Origin: Coprinus comatus | Taxonomy: Eukaryota; Basidiomycota; Agaricomycetes; Agaricales; Agaricaceae | Direction: 5' to 3' | Assembly: GCA_034638255.1 (NCBI GenBank) | Contig: JAWPGT010000014.1 | Coordinates: 372,001 to 436,000, forward strand | Length of the DNA: 64,000 nt | Shown: positions 23,518-36,204 of the stretch, piece by piece | Numbering within the stretch: the stretch's first letter is position 1 | Layout of the letters: every line of letters starts with the position of its first letter | Notes under the pieces: generated by a model | What the model was told of the DNA's origin: nothing | The model's input: the letters and a program-made list of their open reading frames with translations, nothing else | The model's database searches: none | Translations under genes and position numbers: made by a program

Positions 23518-25931
23518 TTAAATCAGAAGAAGACGCAAGTTTTTCTCTTGCACTGTTTCGGGTATCGAGACCACACCATGCGTTACATTCACGTCGCGTT
23601 TCTGCCACATGAGCTCCATCAAGAGTCTAGCTTGCATTAGGCTTCCGATACTCTCATTCTGGACTTGGATACGGCCCCTGATGAATTCTCTTTGTGCTGA
23701 ATCGTTGGTCATACAGCCTGCAAGTGCGAGGGGTAAAATTACACCACGCTCCACCTCTGGCGACGATTGACGTAGTAACTGGATTATATTGCGCACACAC
23801 TTTCCGATCTCCAACACTCCTAAAAATCTACTCAGATGCAATTTCCATTGTTAACGGACAAACGAACTTACCAGGATTTGGATTATTCAAGGCAGTATTG
23901 AGATACAATATCGCTGCTTCTCTGAATAGGCTTGCAACTACGACACGAATCTCACAGCTGGGAAACAAGGTGTCACCGTTACTAGGTTCATGATTGATGT
24001 CGTTGAACAATCTGACGTCCGTGAGATTTTGCTGGAGGCGTTGTTCGATGACGGTTCCTTTGTGGATTAACTCTCTGTAGCTCAAAGTTCCTTCCCGCTG
24101 TGCAGACGCTTTCCATTGGGCCAACATAGATACTTCTGCAATCATTAACAAAGCCTCATCAGGACAGCCTATTAGGGTGTCCATCCGAAGTCCACGATGG
24201 AAAGGCACATTATTCTGGTCCCAATATGTCCCCTGTTCTCCCAGTAGACGTCTCCAGAGGGTAAAAAATTTGGGAGGTCTTCCTGTTGTCATCCCGGAGA
24301 AAATATCAATCCACTAGACGAGCTAGTCAATATCATACAAGACCACGATCGATGTTTTACGCACCAGGGTTCCCTTGACGGCGAGTTGACCGACTGGACT
24401 AAGATCTTGGAAACAGAGCCATGGCTCTTCTGTATTTGGCAATCTAGTTTGTGCAAGCCATTCGCAAAGATATGTAAATGGTTCATCCCAGTCTGTAGCA
24501 CCCCCGGATAACTGTGAAAAAAGGACGAGGAAGAAGGCCGCAATTGCCTCAGTCTCTTTCCACCCGCGTTGGAGTTCCTTTATGCTCTTGAGTGCATACA
24601 TCGCTTCGTCTCGATAGTACATCGCAGGCGATTGTTCGGGCTTTGTGTCCGACTCCATGCCTTGGGATACAAGCATTCTTTTGTGGTGTAAACGGCCGAG
24701 GGCACACACAGCTTTCGATACAGGGCCGGATGGGTCTTGTTTGATCAACTAAAGGATTACTGTCAGAGGTTTCATATGGGATTTATGAATATTAAAACTC
24801 ACGTCGTAAGTAACATTCGATATAACGTTATGCAGGTCGAATGTGAACAACATCTGACGAGCCATATTGAATTCATATAGGATTTGGTCAATGTTGACGG
24901 ATTGTTGGCTTGTTGAAGCAAATTGGGGAACCTCAGAGAAAGCCTCATTTGTGAAAGAAAAATCGGGAAGGTTGTCGAATGTAAGCCCTGTGCTCGGTAA
25001 GGAGGGTATTCCCATTGACATGATGCCTAAAGTGTCGTGGCCGTTCATCTGAACATATCCACCAAAGACGTTGTCAAACACGGGGTTCGAAGCACCTGTT
25101 ACTTAATGCTCGAATCATCGCTGGACACCATGGTACGGTAGGAAAAGGGCTTACCGGGCATCTCGGGGAAAGGATAGGACTCATTGAACATGGGTGGAGA
25201 GAAGTAGGGCAATTCTTCATGACTATGGTTCCGGAGACCAAGTGAAGGTGGTTGTGGTGGGGCTGCTGGTTCGGAGACTCGATGAGGAGGACGTCTTGTT
25301 GTTGCAGCCATGGCGGCACCACGAGTAGAACGATTCAACAGACTTGAACGAGGCTGTCCGCGGATTAGGCCCGCTCGGTTTAACTGCTCCTTGATTCCTG
25401 CCTTGTACGCATCGACTGCCTTCTTGTCCTATCAAGGGTGTGCCAGCGTGATGTTAGCATAAGCCAAGGATACCGTACGAAGAACCTACCCTCATCCAAT
25501 CCGGTCTCTTCGCGCCCCATCCTAAACACTTAATTGTGAGGCGTTTACACGTTTGGCACGTATCGCCCTCGCGTAGTTCGTCGCATTTCTGTTCGGTCCC
25601 AAAGTCAGGATATATCAGGGATGGTTATGTCAGCAGAGCGAACCTTTCGGCGCAGACGGCATGTCCTTGGGTCAACTCTCAGCATGTTGTTGAAGGGATC
25701 ACACAATGAAAATACTTACCAGCATCCACCTTTGCTTGCTGCTGGTGGTATTCTTGAGGGAAGGTCGACAGAGGAGTGGCTGGGAGTGCTATGAGATGAC
25801 TCTGCTTGGGAGTTCATAGTTGAGGGGTCGAGGCAGGTTGGTCGTGTCTGGGGACTTGACGAGGTGGAGGAAGGAGTTGTAGAGGGAGAAGGGGATCCGC
25901 TAGGGGAAGGACTTGTGGTTCCGTAGGACAT
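23518..25931 (-). CDS. Zn2Cys6 transcription factor with fungal-specific regulatory domain (copy 1)
   Basis: Nuclear DNA-binding regulator of unknown target. Eight exons give 675 residues in a closed frame. Ser/Pro/Thr-rich N-terminus (1-65), then a binuclear zinc cluster at ~68-100 assembled over three exons: GGCWTCRLRRKKCDE, EGDTCQTCKRLTIKCLGWG, ending AKRPDWM. The six cysteines are all present. A short basic linker (DKKAVDAYKAGIKEQL) and low-complexity region follow. The C-terminal half resembles the Fungal_trans_2 family, with WIDIFSGMTTGRPPKFF and a helical region to the end. The ATG at 25931 was chosen; a longer frame upstream would need a TTG start. One exon is only 22 nt (25665-25644). 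It resembles the regulator at 30708-32974, so the two may be old paralogues. Confidence 0.88.
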
Positions 25932-28900
25932 TCGCAAGTTCGAGGTCGGTGTTGGGGAGCTAAATGTATGATAGCGTAGTCGGAGGACTGACGATGTATT
26001 TGTTGAAGAAAAGGCAATTTGCGTCGGAGTAATTTCTTCGACGTGATCTTATGAGGAAAGGGTCCGTAGGGAAATAACCGAAGGAATACACAGAATGATC
26101 CAATTAAGGCAATAGAGATTGTAAGACGGGGCAGATGAGACGACGTGATGGGGGTTGGGTTGTTTCCAGGGAGTCCTGTTGGAGGAATCCAGTTAAAGCA
26201 GAGATCCACCAACTGACCCTTCCTCTGAACCTGACAGGTTCTAACTCCGTGTGGAGATCAAACAAACCAGATTCCAAGGATTAGATATCACCTTCCTACC
26301 TCATCGGACTAAAAAAAACAGCGATCCACGGCATAGCTTTCGTACCGATTCCAGATATCCACATGGCTGCCATCGCCAGGTATCATTAGATATCGTTCCC
26401 TTCCAGCCTCGAGTGTTTTCTCCGCTTGAGGTCCAACCCTCAAAAATATTATTTCATATTTCTTTCCACTACACTCTTACATAAGTCGCGACTCTTTCGC
26501 AGTCATAACATACACATGCAAGCCCTAACTTCTTTTGTGCCTTGAGCCCCGAAAAGGAATATTAAAAGGAGAGATGGGATTCTCGTCTTCTCCGGCAAGC
26601 ACCGGGTACCCGCCACTATTTAATCCAAACCCAGCCCACTACGCCGTTTCCTCTCTTCTGACCCTTGAACATCACTGGCAGTGTTTTGAGTTGCGATTAC
26701 CCTTGTCATCAAACTCTTTCGGAATCTTAACCTGTGTTTCAAGCAGAGTTTCTGCTGCAGGGACGCGACTAAGCAACAACCTGAAGCTTATCTACATCCT
26801 TCCATGTTCAGTGGCGTAAATAAGTGACCTCTACATTCATATATACTTTCTTCGAGGTTTCATGAGAAGGTTAGGTGGAGATTGAATATCAATCTATATG
26901 AGGATAGGGGCTTTGTCATTCCGTTGAGTCTTGACTTTTTGTCTACATCAGAATCTATTTTCATTCCTTGGTATCGCATTCGATGCTGTTGAGAGAACTG
27001 GGAAAGACTATATTACTGAGACTCGCGTTGACTAAAAGGATGTCACTGTGGGTGGGCGTAAAGCGTTCCTTGAGTTGTTATCTTAGTTGTTGCAGTTGTC
27101 ATGTTTCCCCCCGTGACATTCACTGACTTCGACAACAAGGTATAAAAAGCAATGACCGGGTCTTAAGATTGTCAGATGAGGGAACCATGGCCTTTGTTTG
27201 CTTCTGGTCTATGTAGTTCAAAAATTGACAACTATCTCCACGATTCAATCGCATTTGGCAAAGAGCAGTTGAGTGAAATCCCAGGATCTCATCAACATCA
27301 AATCGCAAGATTTGAATGATATCATATAATGCGAAACTGTAGTGCGGCCTTCTATAATGTCTCGTGGCAAAACTCACCCCAGAATCTTCCCGACATTGTA
27401 TACTATGAAGGTACTATAGTTTCTTGACAGATGAGAATTTGTTTCAATGACATATTCAAGTTATCATGAAGTGTCAAACGTTTGAAATAATTTGAACTCT
27501 TCGGTCTATGAATCTAGACCAATTACCACATACCACTGGGCCCTTTTTGTTTTATGCACTGAGTAAATCGACGACGACAATCTCAAATCAACCTTTCAAT
27601 TGGAGTCCATCCAGTTTCAAGTTGGAGACATTCAACATGATCGCCAACTTCGGAAAACACGTGGCTCGGCAAAGAATCCACGCAGAAAACGGCGTAGCGG
27701 CTATACAAGAAAGGAAGGGATTCATAAGAGCCACTAGTACTGTCATATTCTTTGACAGACAGTTTATGAACCCATCTAGCAACCTAAGTATACCGTCAAC
27801 CCTGCTAATTTTTTTCTGCTTTTGACATATGTACTTATAACGTGTGTGCATATACTCCCGCACCAAGTTAGATTTAATACAGAAAATTTATCCCAGAGAC
27901 AGGTCTGATTTCCTTCATACACCAATCCTATATATAGACGCAACCTCGAAGGATTCCGTTTGACGGATCTGTCTATTTTGTACAAATCGCGATTTATTTA
28001 CCCCATCAAAGTCGCGAAACCTGAAATCATTACTCCGACATCTCCTCTCCCACCGCTGTAAGAAGACCCGTACCTATGTCCTCCGGTGTTTCTTCTTGGT
28101 AAAGAAAGACAATTCGACGTCTACCTACCGGCCGTATCAAAAATGTTCTTTTTCGGAGTCGTACCCGCGCTATCAATAAATGACTGTACCTCTTATTTAT
28201 CGTGAAATCGATGGACACTCATACTTTGACAAAATCTGACTGTAAGTGATGCAGTACTCATAAATGAATAACCACATTTGTTGTGGTAATTTACAGACGG
28301 AATTCCGAGAACCATGGGGAAGGAATAGCCGAACCTGAAAGAGCCAAACAGAGTTCGGCTCGGACTCTGATTTAGGTATAACCCTCGTTTTTGTTATTTT
28401 TCCATCGACTCCTTGGCAAACCTGAGTGAGGGTGAACGGAATTCAAACGTATTTTGATATTCTAAAGACATGATTAGGATTTTGGTCAAATTCTGCTTTC
28501 CAAAGGATTACAATGGACAAAGTTGTTAAACCCAAGTTAAACCCGAGGCCTGAGACATGAGACCTGAAGTTGAGGGTGGATGGTGTACTTTGGGTATACA
28601 ACGAGAAAGTTAACAATTCAATTAACCGATGCCAATAAAAGCACAGCCTTCTATTGATTGAAATTGATTCCTGAATTCAAGTGCCATTATCATGTTGTAT
28701 TGTGCATCAAGTTGTTGTTTAGAATTCATCCCCTTATCATCGCATGAATTGGAACAATGAATTTGAATATAAACTGGAGACTCATAACATTTTAGCTCCC
28801 TGAAACTCTTTCAACCGGGATATGAAGTTCAAGTTGAGTTCTCTCCAGTTCCCGCGAAACTTCGGAAGAGTTTCCGATTTCCTTCACTCCTTGTATACAT

Positions 28901-30707
28901 ACCCTACAATAGAGAACTACATACATCAGTGAAGGATTCAATCCAAGAATTCCTAGTCTCTGTTGGTTGAAGTTCATTTTTACGGTCCGACTACCTCAAT
29001 TTGCGGTTGTATTGAGTGTATGTAAGTTCGGAATCATTTGCTAACGTCCCCGGATGCCGTCGGACTTCCAAGGACATTAAGTATACTGTACGTCTTTACA
29101 AGCTACGGTGTACTTATTAACATCAAGTACATGATCGCAAGAAACTATTCAGTCCGAGACTATCGGATTAAATAATTCAAGAAAAAAAACCCCATTTGCT
29201 ACAACAACTTATTGGTTGCAACTGTCTTCAATACTACAGTACCAAGCCAAGGGATCCCGATTTTGATCGGTGACCAGTTAGTTTGGCAGGTGGGGTACTT
29301 TGAATATTTACCAAATGCACGTATATTTGAGTTTGAGTTTCAGCGTTTCGTGGCAAAAAAGGCTGACAGTTTCATTGACAAGAATTGTCCCCTCGAACTT
29401 CGGTTGGTCTATATAGAAATTCTTGGAATTGTTATGTACCTAGTAAGTGTATGAGCTTACTAGATAATTTAAGAACTCAAAATGATCGCAGAACTATCCC
29501 CACCATATCAATGTCGTACACTTTTTGATCCTTCTTTGACAAGGAAGTACCAATACCATGGTATAAGTTTAGTTCATTTTCTCTTGTTGTTGGTTTCCCC
29601 TTCTCTGTTGGAAAAATTTCTTCATCATCGTTAGGCTTGTTGATGAACATATGGTACGACAATAGCCACATTAAAAAAAATCACACTCAACATACTTACA
29701 TAGTTTAGTAGACTACGAAATTAATTTACACTAGAACGAACGTAAGTATTACTACTAAAATAGTAGTCACCAAATTGGCGCTAGGAGCCTCCTCTGATGA
29801 GTACTAGTCGTATTTATGTCTCTCGTCATGGAAGATTAATCCATCTAGCAAAAAATGAATACCCAAGCCAAACCCAAGTTCCGCATTCGTTAAGAGATCG
29901 ATTCTTGAAAAGACATATTAAAGCTATTCATATAACTAAGTTATGCTCTTGTAGCGAGTCGTAAATGAAGTTGTCACGTTGAAGACCGGGCTTCGGATTC
30001 CCAACTTCATTTTTTTTTTTTTCGGTGGCGTAGGTTTAGATCAATCGATCTCCAAGTTGAAGAGCTGGAGCTTGAGTACTTGAGTTTGAATGTTTGAACT
30101 TTGTTGTAAAAGTCTAAAATGAAAATTTTCATTTGGAGGGGTTCCCACCCCACTCCGTTCATTATTGTACCTCGATCGGTCACCGACCTAGTTTTCTTGA
30201 AATCTATAAATCCATTCAAGTTTTAAGTTAGTACAACTCGGTAGAACACTGTAGGGTCGAGTAGAAGAATTGGTCGTTAGAAGAATTAATCATTACTGCA
30301 GAGAAAATACATTGGGATGGAGATTATGAGAACAACTAGTAGAACATGAAATGCGATCCGGAGAGAGAGAAAAGAGAACAACAGCTTTGTGGTGGTACAC
30401 CATCAGTGATTGTTGTATGTATGTATGTATGTATGTTGTATATTGAGGAGGGGTGATCCAGACGTAGTTGAAACGTTGAATCAATGTAAAAGTGATCCGT
30501 ATCCGTCTAGATAAAGTGGCGAGCATCGAGAACGTAATGGGAAATAATGCAATAGAGAAGAAAAGAAAAGAAAAAGAAAAAGAAAGCATATGCGAGTTTT
30601 TCAGAACAGATTGCAAAGGGAAGAGAAGAAAAGAGAAAATCCACACTTGGCGACATTCGTCGGGTTCTACCTCCAACTCCAAACGAGGCAGTGAATCGAG
30701 ACATCCA
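25932..30707. other. Gene-free region between the two Zn2Cys6 genes
   Basis: About 4.8 kb holding the upstream region of regulator 1 and the downstream region of regulator 2. Open frames such as 27508-27825 match nothing I recognise and lack intron-exon structure. A TATG tetranucleotide run lies at 30415-30435. No transposon ends or RNA genes seen. Confidence 0.5.
30415..30435 (+). repeat. (TATG)n tetranucleotide repeat
   Basis: About five copies of TATG/ATGT in a row, roughly 270 bp beyond the 3' end of Zn2Cys6 regulator 2. Confidence 0.8.
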
Positions 30708-32974
30708 TTAGACAAGTAACACCGGTTCACCATCCCTCAAATAACTCCTCCAATCAACTTCAACACCAGGAATCCTACCTTCCCAAATCTTCTGCAAATA
30801 CGTCAAAATCATTGCAATATTCCCAACGGCACCTTCAACCTGACCAGTTTCCATGCGTAAAAGTCCCACCAACGTACTCTTATAACGTTCATTATCTGTC
30901 AAAGCTCCACAAATAAAAAAAGCAAAAACAGTGCTTCGAACGACCGATTTTCGAACCCGAACTGCAAATGGCGAATTATTATCCCAGGGAATTTCTTTAA
31001 TCCATTTCATCGTCGCATCAACACCTTGTTTAATTTCTTCAACATCAGGGAAACCACCAGATATAACAGAATGAAGATATAACCAAGCCGAGGCCCTGAA
31101 TATCCTCGAGGTTAGGTAACGCGAATAAGCATCCGGATTGTTACCAAAATTTGCAACCTCATAGTTAACTTGTTGAGGTCGATTCAAGTAATCTTCCAGC
31201 TCTTTTGCTTTATTTCCCAAGGCAACGATAGACAAATTCCCTTTCAACTTTGCTGTTTCTTTCATAACGGAAAGCGCTGATATTTGGGCCAAGACCCAAA
31301 CCACGATGTTTTCACATCCCATAGGCGCTAGCATTGAAGCTCTTGCCTTTGGTAATCGAAGCCCTTCATCACCGTATTCCATGTTTAAGTAGTCGTAGGT
31401 GGAAATAGGATGGGCATAGGGTTGATGATGAGAACTATGAGGTATGCCATAACCAGTTCCCATTCCTTGAAGACCTTCTAGTCCATCAAGATCCGTTGAA
31501 ATTCCTGATTGATCTGGAGCGAATAAACGGTGTATAATGTTGAATAGAAGTGGTTTTTTCATCGTTGTAACACTAGCCAACACATCGAACCAAATTGAAG
31601 TCTTGAGGATAAAAGCCACCTTTTCACTAGCTTCTTCTAATACTTGACGAGGAGTAAAAGTACCAGGTCGAAAGTCTATCCTATCTTGGACATATCTTGA
31701 AGCGACTTGAAGGAAAGGTAACCAATTTCCTTCCCTCCATCGAAAAGGAAAACGGAAACGGCGTGTAATGCTGCCATAGCATTATTATCAACAAGTCTGT
31801 CTTGAATAAGGGTTTCAAGCTCTTCAAGTTTTTTTGGGAATTCGTAGGAATTGAGTAATCGAGAAGTTCGGTTTGGATAAATTGGGAGTTGCTGGTAGAC
31901 ATTGGAAAGAAGTTGGACGGCTACTCTGCATGGGTGATGTTTATTAGCCATGTCCGCTATTATTGCGTCACTGGCTCGCAGACCGAGGAGATACTGATCA
32001 GGAACGACGAATTGTTGATAGTGCAGAATGCTCTCGTCCAACGGTGGCCACCATGGAGTTGGAGGAATAGTGTTAACATTGTTTTCACTGGGAATTTCGA
32101 AGACTATGAAGTTCTCATCGTAGAACTTGTGGTATGAGACAGGGAACGTAGAACGACGGGGCGAAACTAAGATAAAAATGAAAACAAAAAAGCATGTTAA
32201 TTACTACATAAAATTACACAATTAATAATACATCTCACTTGGCACTAGACTATTGGGATATGATTCAGGCGACTGAGACCCATCATCATAATGTCCAGGG
32301 TCGTTGGGGGGATAATTATGTCCTGGTGGATGTGAGTCTCCCGAAGCAGAGGATGTCGACCTTGAAGCTAACATACCAGGACCGTAAGTGTGTGTGTAAG
32401 GTTCTCGAACCCTGGAGTAATCATCTTCTGGCAGGGGTGGTAGAGGTTCCCTTCGGCTAGGTGGGCTAGACGAAAGGCTAGTGTTGGAAGAAGAGTCGCA
32501 TTCACTGCCGTTCACTAGGGCACTGAGACGCAGGACACCCTTCGAGTCGGTGGTTCGAGGCCCAGAGGCAGCGTGTCCTTTAATCATCCCCTGTGCACCA
32601 AGAAAGGTCTTGATTCGTTCTCGTAGAAGCTTGACATTTTCATTATCCTGTGCGACCTCATTAGTTTATGAACAGTTTAGTAAAACAGGCCAGCGAACAT
32701 ACTCTCAGCCAGTCTGGTCTTTTGGCGCCGAAGCCAAGGCATTCGAGCCTGAGACGGACACAAGTAGTACAGTGGCTATTGGCATCTGCTTGTTCGTCAC
32801 ATTTCTGTAATGAGCAAGGTTAATGTCGGGGCGGCAATCAGAGGTGGGGAAAGGATGGACCTTGCGGCGAATTCGACATGTATAACAGCCAGACTTTGCC
32901 CTGACAGCGCCTTTCTGCTTAGTGGCACCCTGGCGCCTGGTAGTGGAAGATGAAGATTTTGGGGCGGCTGGCAT
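30708..32974 (-). CDS. Zn2Cys6 transcription factor (copy 2), apparent frameshift near 31740
   Basis: Fungal nuclear regulator of the same architecture as the gene at 23518-25931. The ATG at 32974 opens MPAAPKSSSSTTRRQ. The zinc cluster reads KSGCYTCRIRRKKCDEQ, then HCTTCVRLRLECLGFGAKRPDWL, with an intron after RRK. A Ser/Pro-rich linker leads to a Fungal_trans_2-like region (TPWWPPLDES; LRASDAIIADMANKHHPCRV). Reading frame changes near 31740. Upstream frame gives ALHAVSVFLFDGG; downstream frame gives REGNWLPFLQVASRYVQDRI and runs on to the stop at 30708. Both halves look like one protein, and no GT-AG intron of sensible length bridges them. A single base seems missing in a G/A-rich run, through sequencing error or recent mutation. 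Target genes unknown. Confidence 0.85.
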
Positions 32975-33313
32975 GTTAGGAGTTGGGGGACAGAATGAGG
33001 CATGGAGGGCATATAAGTATTCTTGTCCCAGCCAGGTCGATGTACGCTACTCTATACTGGTCACATTCCGTAATTTCAACTTGACTCGGGAACACAACTA
33101 CTGAAGGGTTGCCCAGGACCCCAGACACCACGTCACAATCACCCTCACAAGCTTCTTGCCCTGTGCGCGCTAACCTCTTTCAGATAGATCGCTACTCACG
33201 TTTCCCCCGCGCTTAACGGGGATGAGCTTGTTCGAACTCCAATTAATGATATCTCAAAGAACATAACTATTACAAGAACGTGAACCACCCAAGAAAAAAG
33301 TCCGAATCAATTA
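32975..33313. other. Short intergenic region between Zn2Cys6 regulator 2 and the PH gene
   Basis: 339 bp carrying the regulator 2 promoter and the PH gene 3' end. No additional gene seen. Confidence 0.5.
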
Positions 33314-35061
33314 CTAGTTTCCGTTTCCGTCATCCCCTGCTAGAATCTTTCCACCCCCACCCGTCAACACACTTGCCCCCGTACTCAATCTTCGCACCTT
33401 ACTCTTCAATCCATCTCCTCCCCCAACTGTCACCGGTACACCTGGTGCTGGGTTTCCGGGAACCACCCCCGATCCAGACCTTCGAGCAATCAACGCTCTC
33501 ACCGCCCCCAGCCATTTAATTTCATCCTCTTCACTTGGAGCACACAGAACTAGATATCTCTTCGTCATTACGATCTTGAACGTAAAGTTTCGCTGATGTG
33601 TATCAGAAAGATCAGATACAGCTCCGCCAGCCCCACCCGCATTTTGAATAGGTGGCGATGACACCGAGGGTGTCAGAACAGCCGGATGGTGTCGGTGAGG
33701 TGGTAGATCAAAATCCATAGCGTCCAAAATATCGGAGAACGGGAATACTCGATGAGGTTTTGTATCCTACAAAAATATAAGGTATTGTAAATAGCAGAAG
33801 AGAACTACATACCATATGGCTTCGTGAATAGATGAGTTTTTCAGAGGTCAACACAAACCAGCGTTTGCGCCAGTTCCGTCTCTTGGAACCACACTTCATT
33901 AGGTAACCGGACAAGATAACCTTTGAAGCATCATTTTGACTAGGTGATGGAGGAGCCGCCTTGGAGGGAACAACGCTAAACGTAACATTAGTTGGGGAAG
34001 GTCCGAACGGCGTCCTTTGATTGTTGCCAAGAGGTACTGGAATATTCGAGCTTGCGTCTTCCGAGTCTGAAGAACTAACGATCGTTGCAAGTTGGTTGCT
34101 ATTGGGAGGTGAAACAGAAAAAGGAGTTTGTAGAATCGAAGCATGGGTGGGCTCAGCCCGGGTATTGGGTATTGGAATAGGTGTAGAGGCTGAGTTCTGG
34201 GTCGAAGTTGCCATAAGGTTCTGTCTTGCATCTTCAATCGCAGTCACCCATTCTTGTACTTCTTGTTGCGAACCTGCCTGCAGGTAGTATGTCCTCTTGG
34301 GAAGAATCAGTCCAAAAGTGTTTTCATGTCTCTTTAAGACCACTTGGATACAAGAATGGACATCCGCCAAGTCCAGCAGACGGAGGAGTTTGTACTCGGC
34401 TTCATTCTTGTAGAAAGCCAAATGCGTCGGTCTCAGGACAAACCAGCGCCGTTTCCACGTCTACAGAACGAAAATATCATGAATATCACTGATTTATCCG
34501 AGATAGAAAGTAAATCGGCCACGCACCTTCCTACGTTCACCCTTCTTGGATAGATAGCCAGACTTGAGGACGGTTTCTTCACCGCGCGGTTTGCGCGCTG
34601 CTGCATCACTGCCATTTCGCCAACCCCCACCCCCAACTAAGTCTTCATCTTCTTCATCTGAATCTTCTCCACCACTTGCCGGAGAACGTTCAGCAATAGA
34701 CGAGAGTGGCGGAGGTAATGAGGACGGGGCATGGTAACTACTACTGACGAAACCAGTATTGGTGGATAGAACATCGGGTGTCAGAATGGAATCTGAATCT
34801 GACTCTGTACCGGAAACAGGTCCTTGTGACGAGGGCTAGAAGCGAATATTATTAGTTATTGGTAAGAATATACAAGCCGTTATCCGCGAGGCAGGACGGA
34901 ATGAGGCATGCCTCGTGGTTTTGGTGGCAGGGTTGGCGACTTGCCTTGATCCTTGTTGAGGAATGTACTGATAGTTTACGCTGAATCTCTTGATATGTCG
35001 GAGGAGCTGCTGAGGGAGACATTGGGCGGAGACGGACAAAGGTGTTGGTTGGCCAACTCAT
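33314..35061 (-). CDS. Tandem pleckstrin-homology domain protein
   Basis: Cytoplasmic phosphoinositide- or membrane-binding adaptor with two PH domains. Four exons give 508 residues. The ATG at 35061 opens MSWPTNTFVRLRPMSP. A Ser-rich and acidic stretch (EEDEDLVGGGG) precedes PH1, ~130-225: SGYLSKKGERRKTWKRRWFVL through YLQAGSQQEVQEWVTAIEDA. A Ser/Pro linker leads to PH2, ~320-460: SGYLMKCGSKRRNWRKRWFVL through LVLCAPSEEDEIKWLGAVRAL. Both have the invariant Trp of the last helix and the K-x-n-R/K basic signature of the first hairpin. The tail is Gly-rich. Intron 1 seems to use a GC donor (34944-34836). Divergent from the acyl-CoA-binding protein gene, 291 bp apart. Function beyond membrane targeting is not shown by the sequence. 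Confidence 0.9.
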
Positions 35062-35085
35062 AGCTCTCTCCACCCCGTCGCTAAC

Positions 35086-35091
35086 CACGTG
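35086..35091. promoter_or_regulatory. CACGTG E-box in the PH-ACBP divergent promoter
   Basis: CACGTG in ACCACGTGCG, 25 bp before the PH start and about 260 bp before the ACBP start. Candidate bHLH site. Confidence 0.35.
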
Positions 35092-35352
35092 CGACCTCCT
35101 GTGTCACGTTTCCATTCCTCTGTGTAGTCTTGTAGGTCCAGAATTTTATTCCCATTTTATCTCCATACAACCCACGTCTACAAACTACCAGTACCATGTA
35201 ATCCTTCCATAGCACTTGATCACCTTCGCAAGAAAAAAAATACACACACAGCCATTGGCAATAGATAGGGGCTAGTCCCATATCGGGCAATCGAGATATC
35301 GATTTGAGTGTGTGCGTATCTAATCTATCTCTTTCCCTTTCTCTCACTCACA

Positions 35353-36204
35353 ATGGTGTCCCAAGCTCAATTCGACAAAGCAGTCAGCACCGTTCAGAAC
35401 CTTCCCAAGAACGGACCCGTTAAGCCTACCCAGGACGACCAACTTTACGTACGTTCATCTTATCTTATCATCACGGAGAAATTGGTCAAATATTTCACCT
35501 TCCCCGCTTTCCCCTTACCCTTTTCTTCCCCGCCTTCATTAAATTCTCCATATTTATGAAGATGTTTACTGAGATGCCGATCTCTTCTTTTATTCCGCTC
35601 TTTCTCCCTCCCCCTTATGAATTCCTGCCTCATTGCTTTCGCGTGCCTCAACCCTAATCGTACACATATTCAAAACGAAACTTTCAGTTCTACGCCCGTT
35701 ACAAGCAAGGTACGTGCTAAACACCTCCGTAGTCAATCGTATCTAATCCTAACTTCTTTTTCATCCTTACAGTTACCGTGGGTGATGTAAACACCACTCG
35801 TCCCGGTATGCTCGACTTTGTCGGCAAAGCAAAGTGGTTCGTCTAATCTCTCTTTCTCTTTTTCGCTTCCCCTCTATCTCACTTGGTGGAGGGGACTCGG
35901 ACATTACGTTCGTCCGAACAATTGGAGTAAACCCAAATTGACACTTGCTGCGCTTTTACGATAATTTTAGGGATGCATGGAATGAAATTGTAGGAAAGTC
36001 CAAGGAAGAAGCTCAGAAGGAATATGTCGAGAAGCTTTTGGAAGTAAGTATTTGTTCCCTCATCCTTGTTCTTTCCGACTTTTAGTTCCGTCCGACATAA
36101 TCAATCGACTTCCTCTGTACTGACACTTCCGCCTTCCTCTTTTACAGTTGCTCAAGGCCGCTGGCCAGGATGATATTGTTAAGCAGATCGAGGAGGCTGC
36201 CTAA
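35353..36204 (+). CDS. ACB1: Acyl-CoA-binding protein
   Basis: Small cytosolic protein that binds long-chain acyl-CoA esters, protecting and carrying the product of fatty acid synthase. Five exons (35353-35448, 35688-35709, 35773-35836, 35971-36043, 36148-36204) give 103 residues, close to the usual ~87-100. The four-helix family motif is present: [20 protein letters not shown] (~33-52), [19 protein letters not shown] (~58-76) and YVEKLLELLK. The Tyr and Lys residues that contact acyl-CoA in this family are kept. Intron 1 is 239 nt, longer than the local norm. The ATG in CACAATGG sits after a CT-rich leader typical of well-expressed fungal genes. Confidence 0.95.

Noticed and set aside
27508..27825. 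105-codon open frame on the plus strand
   Set aside because: No homology recognised and no flanking exons; treated as chance.
29794..29835. CTGATGA core suggesting a hammerhead ribozyme
   Set aside because: No following GAAA core or closing stems.
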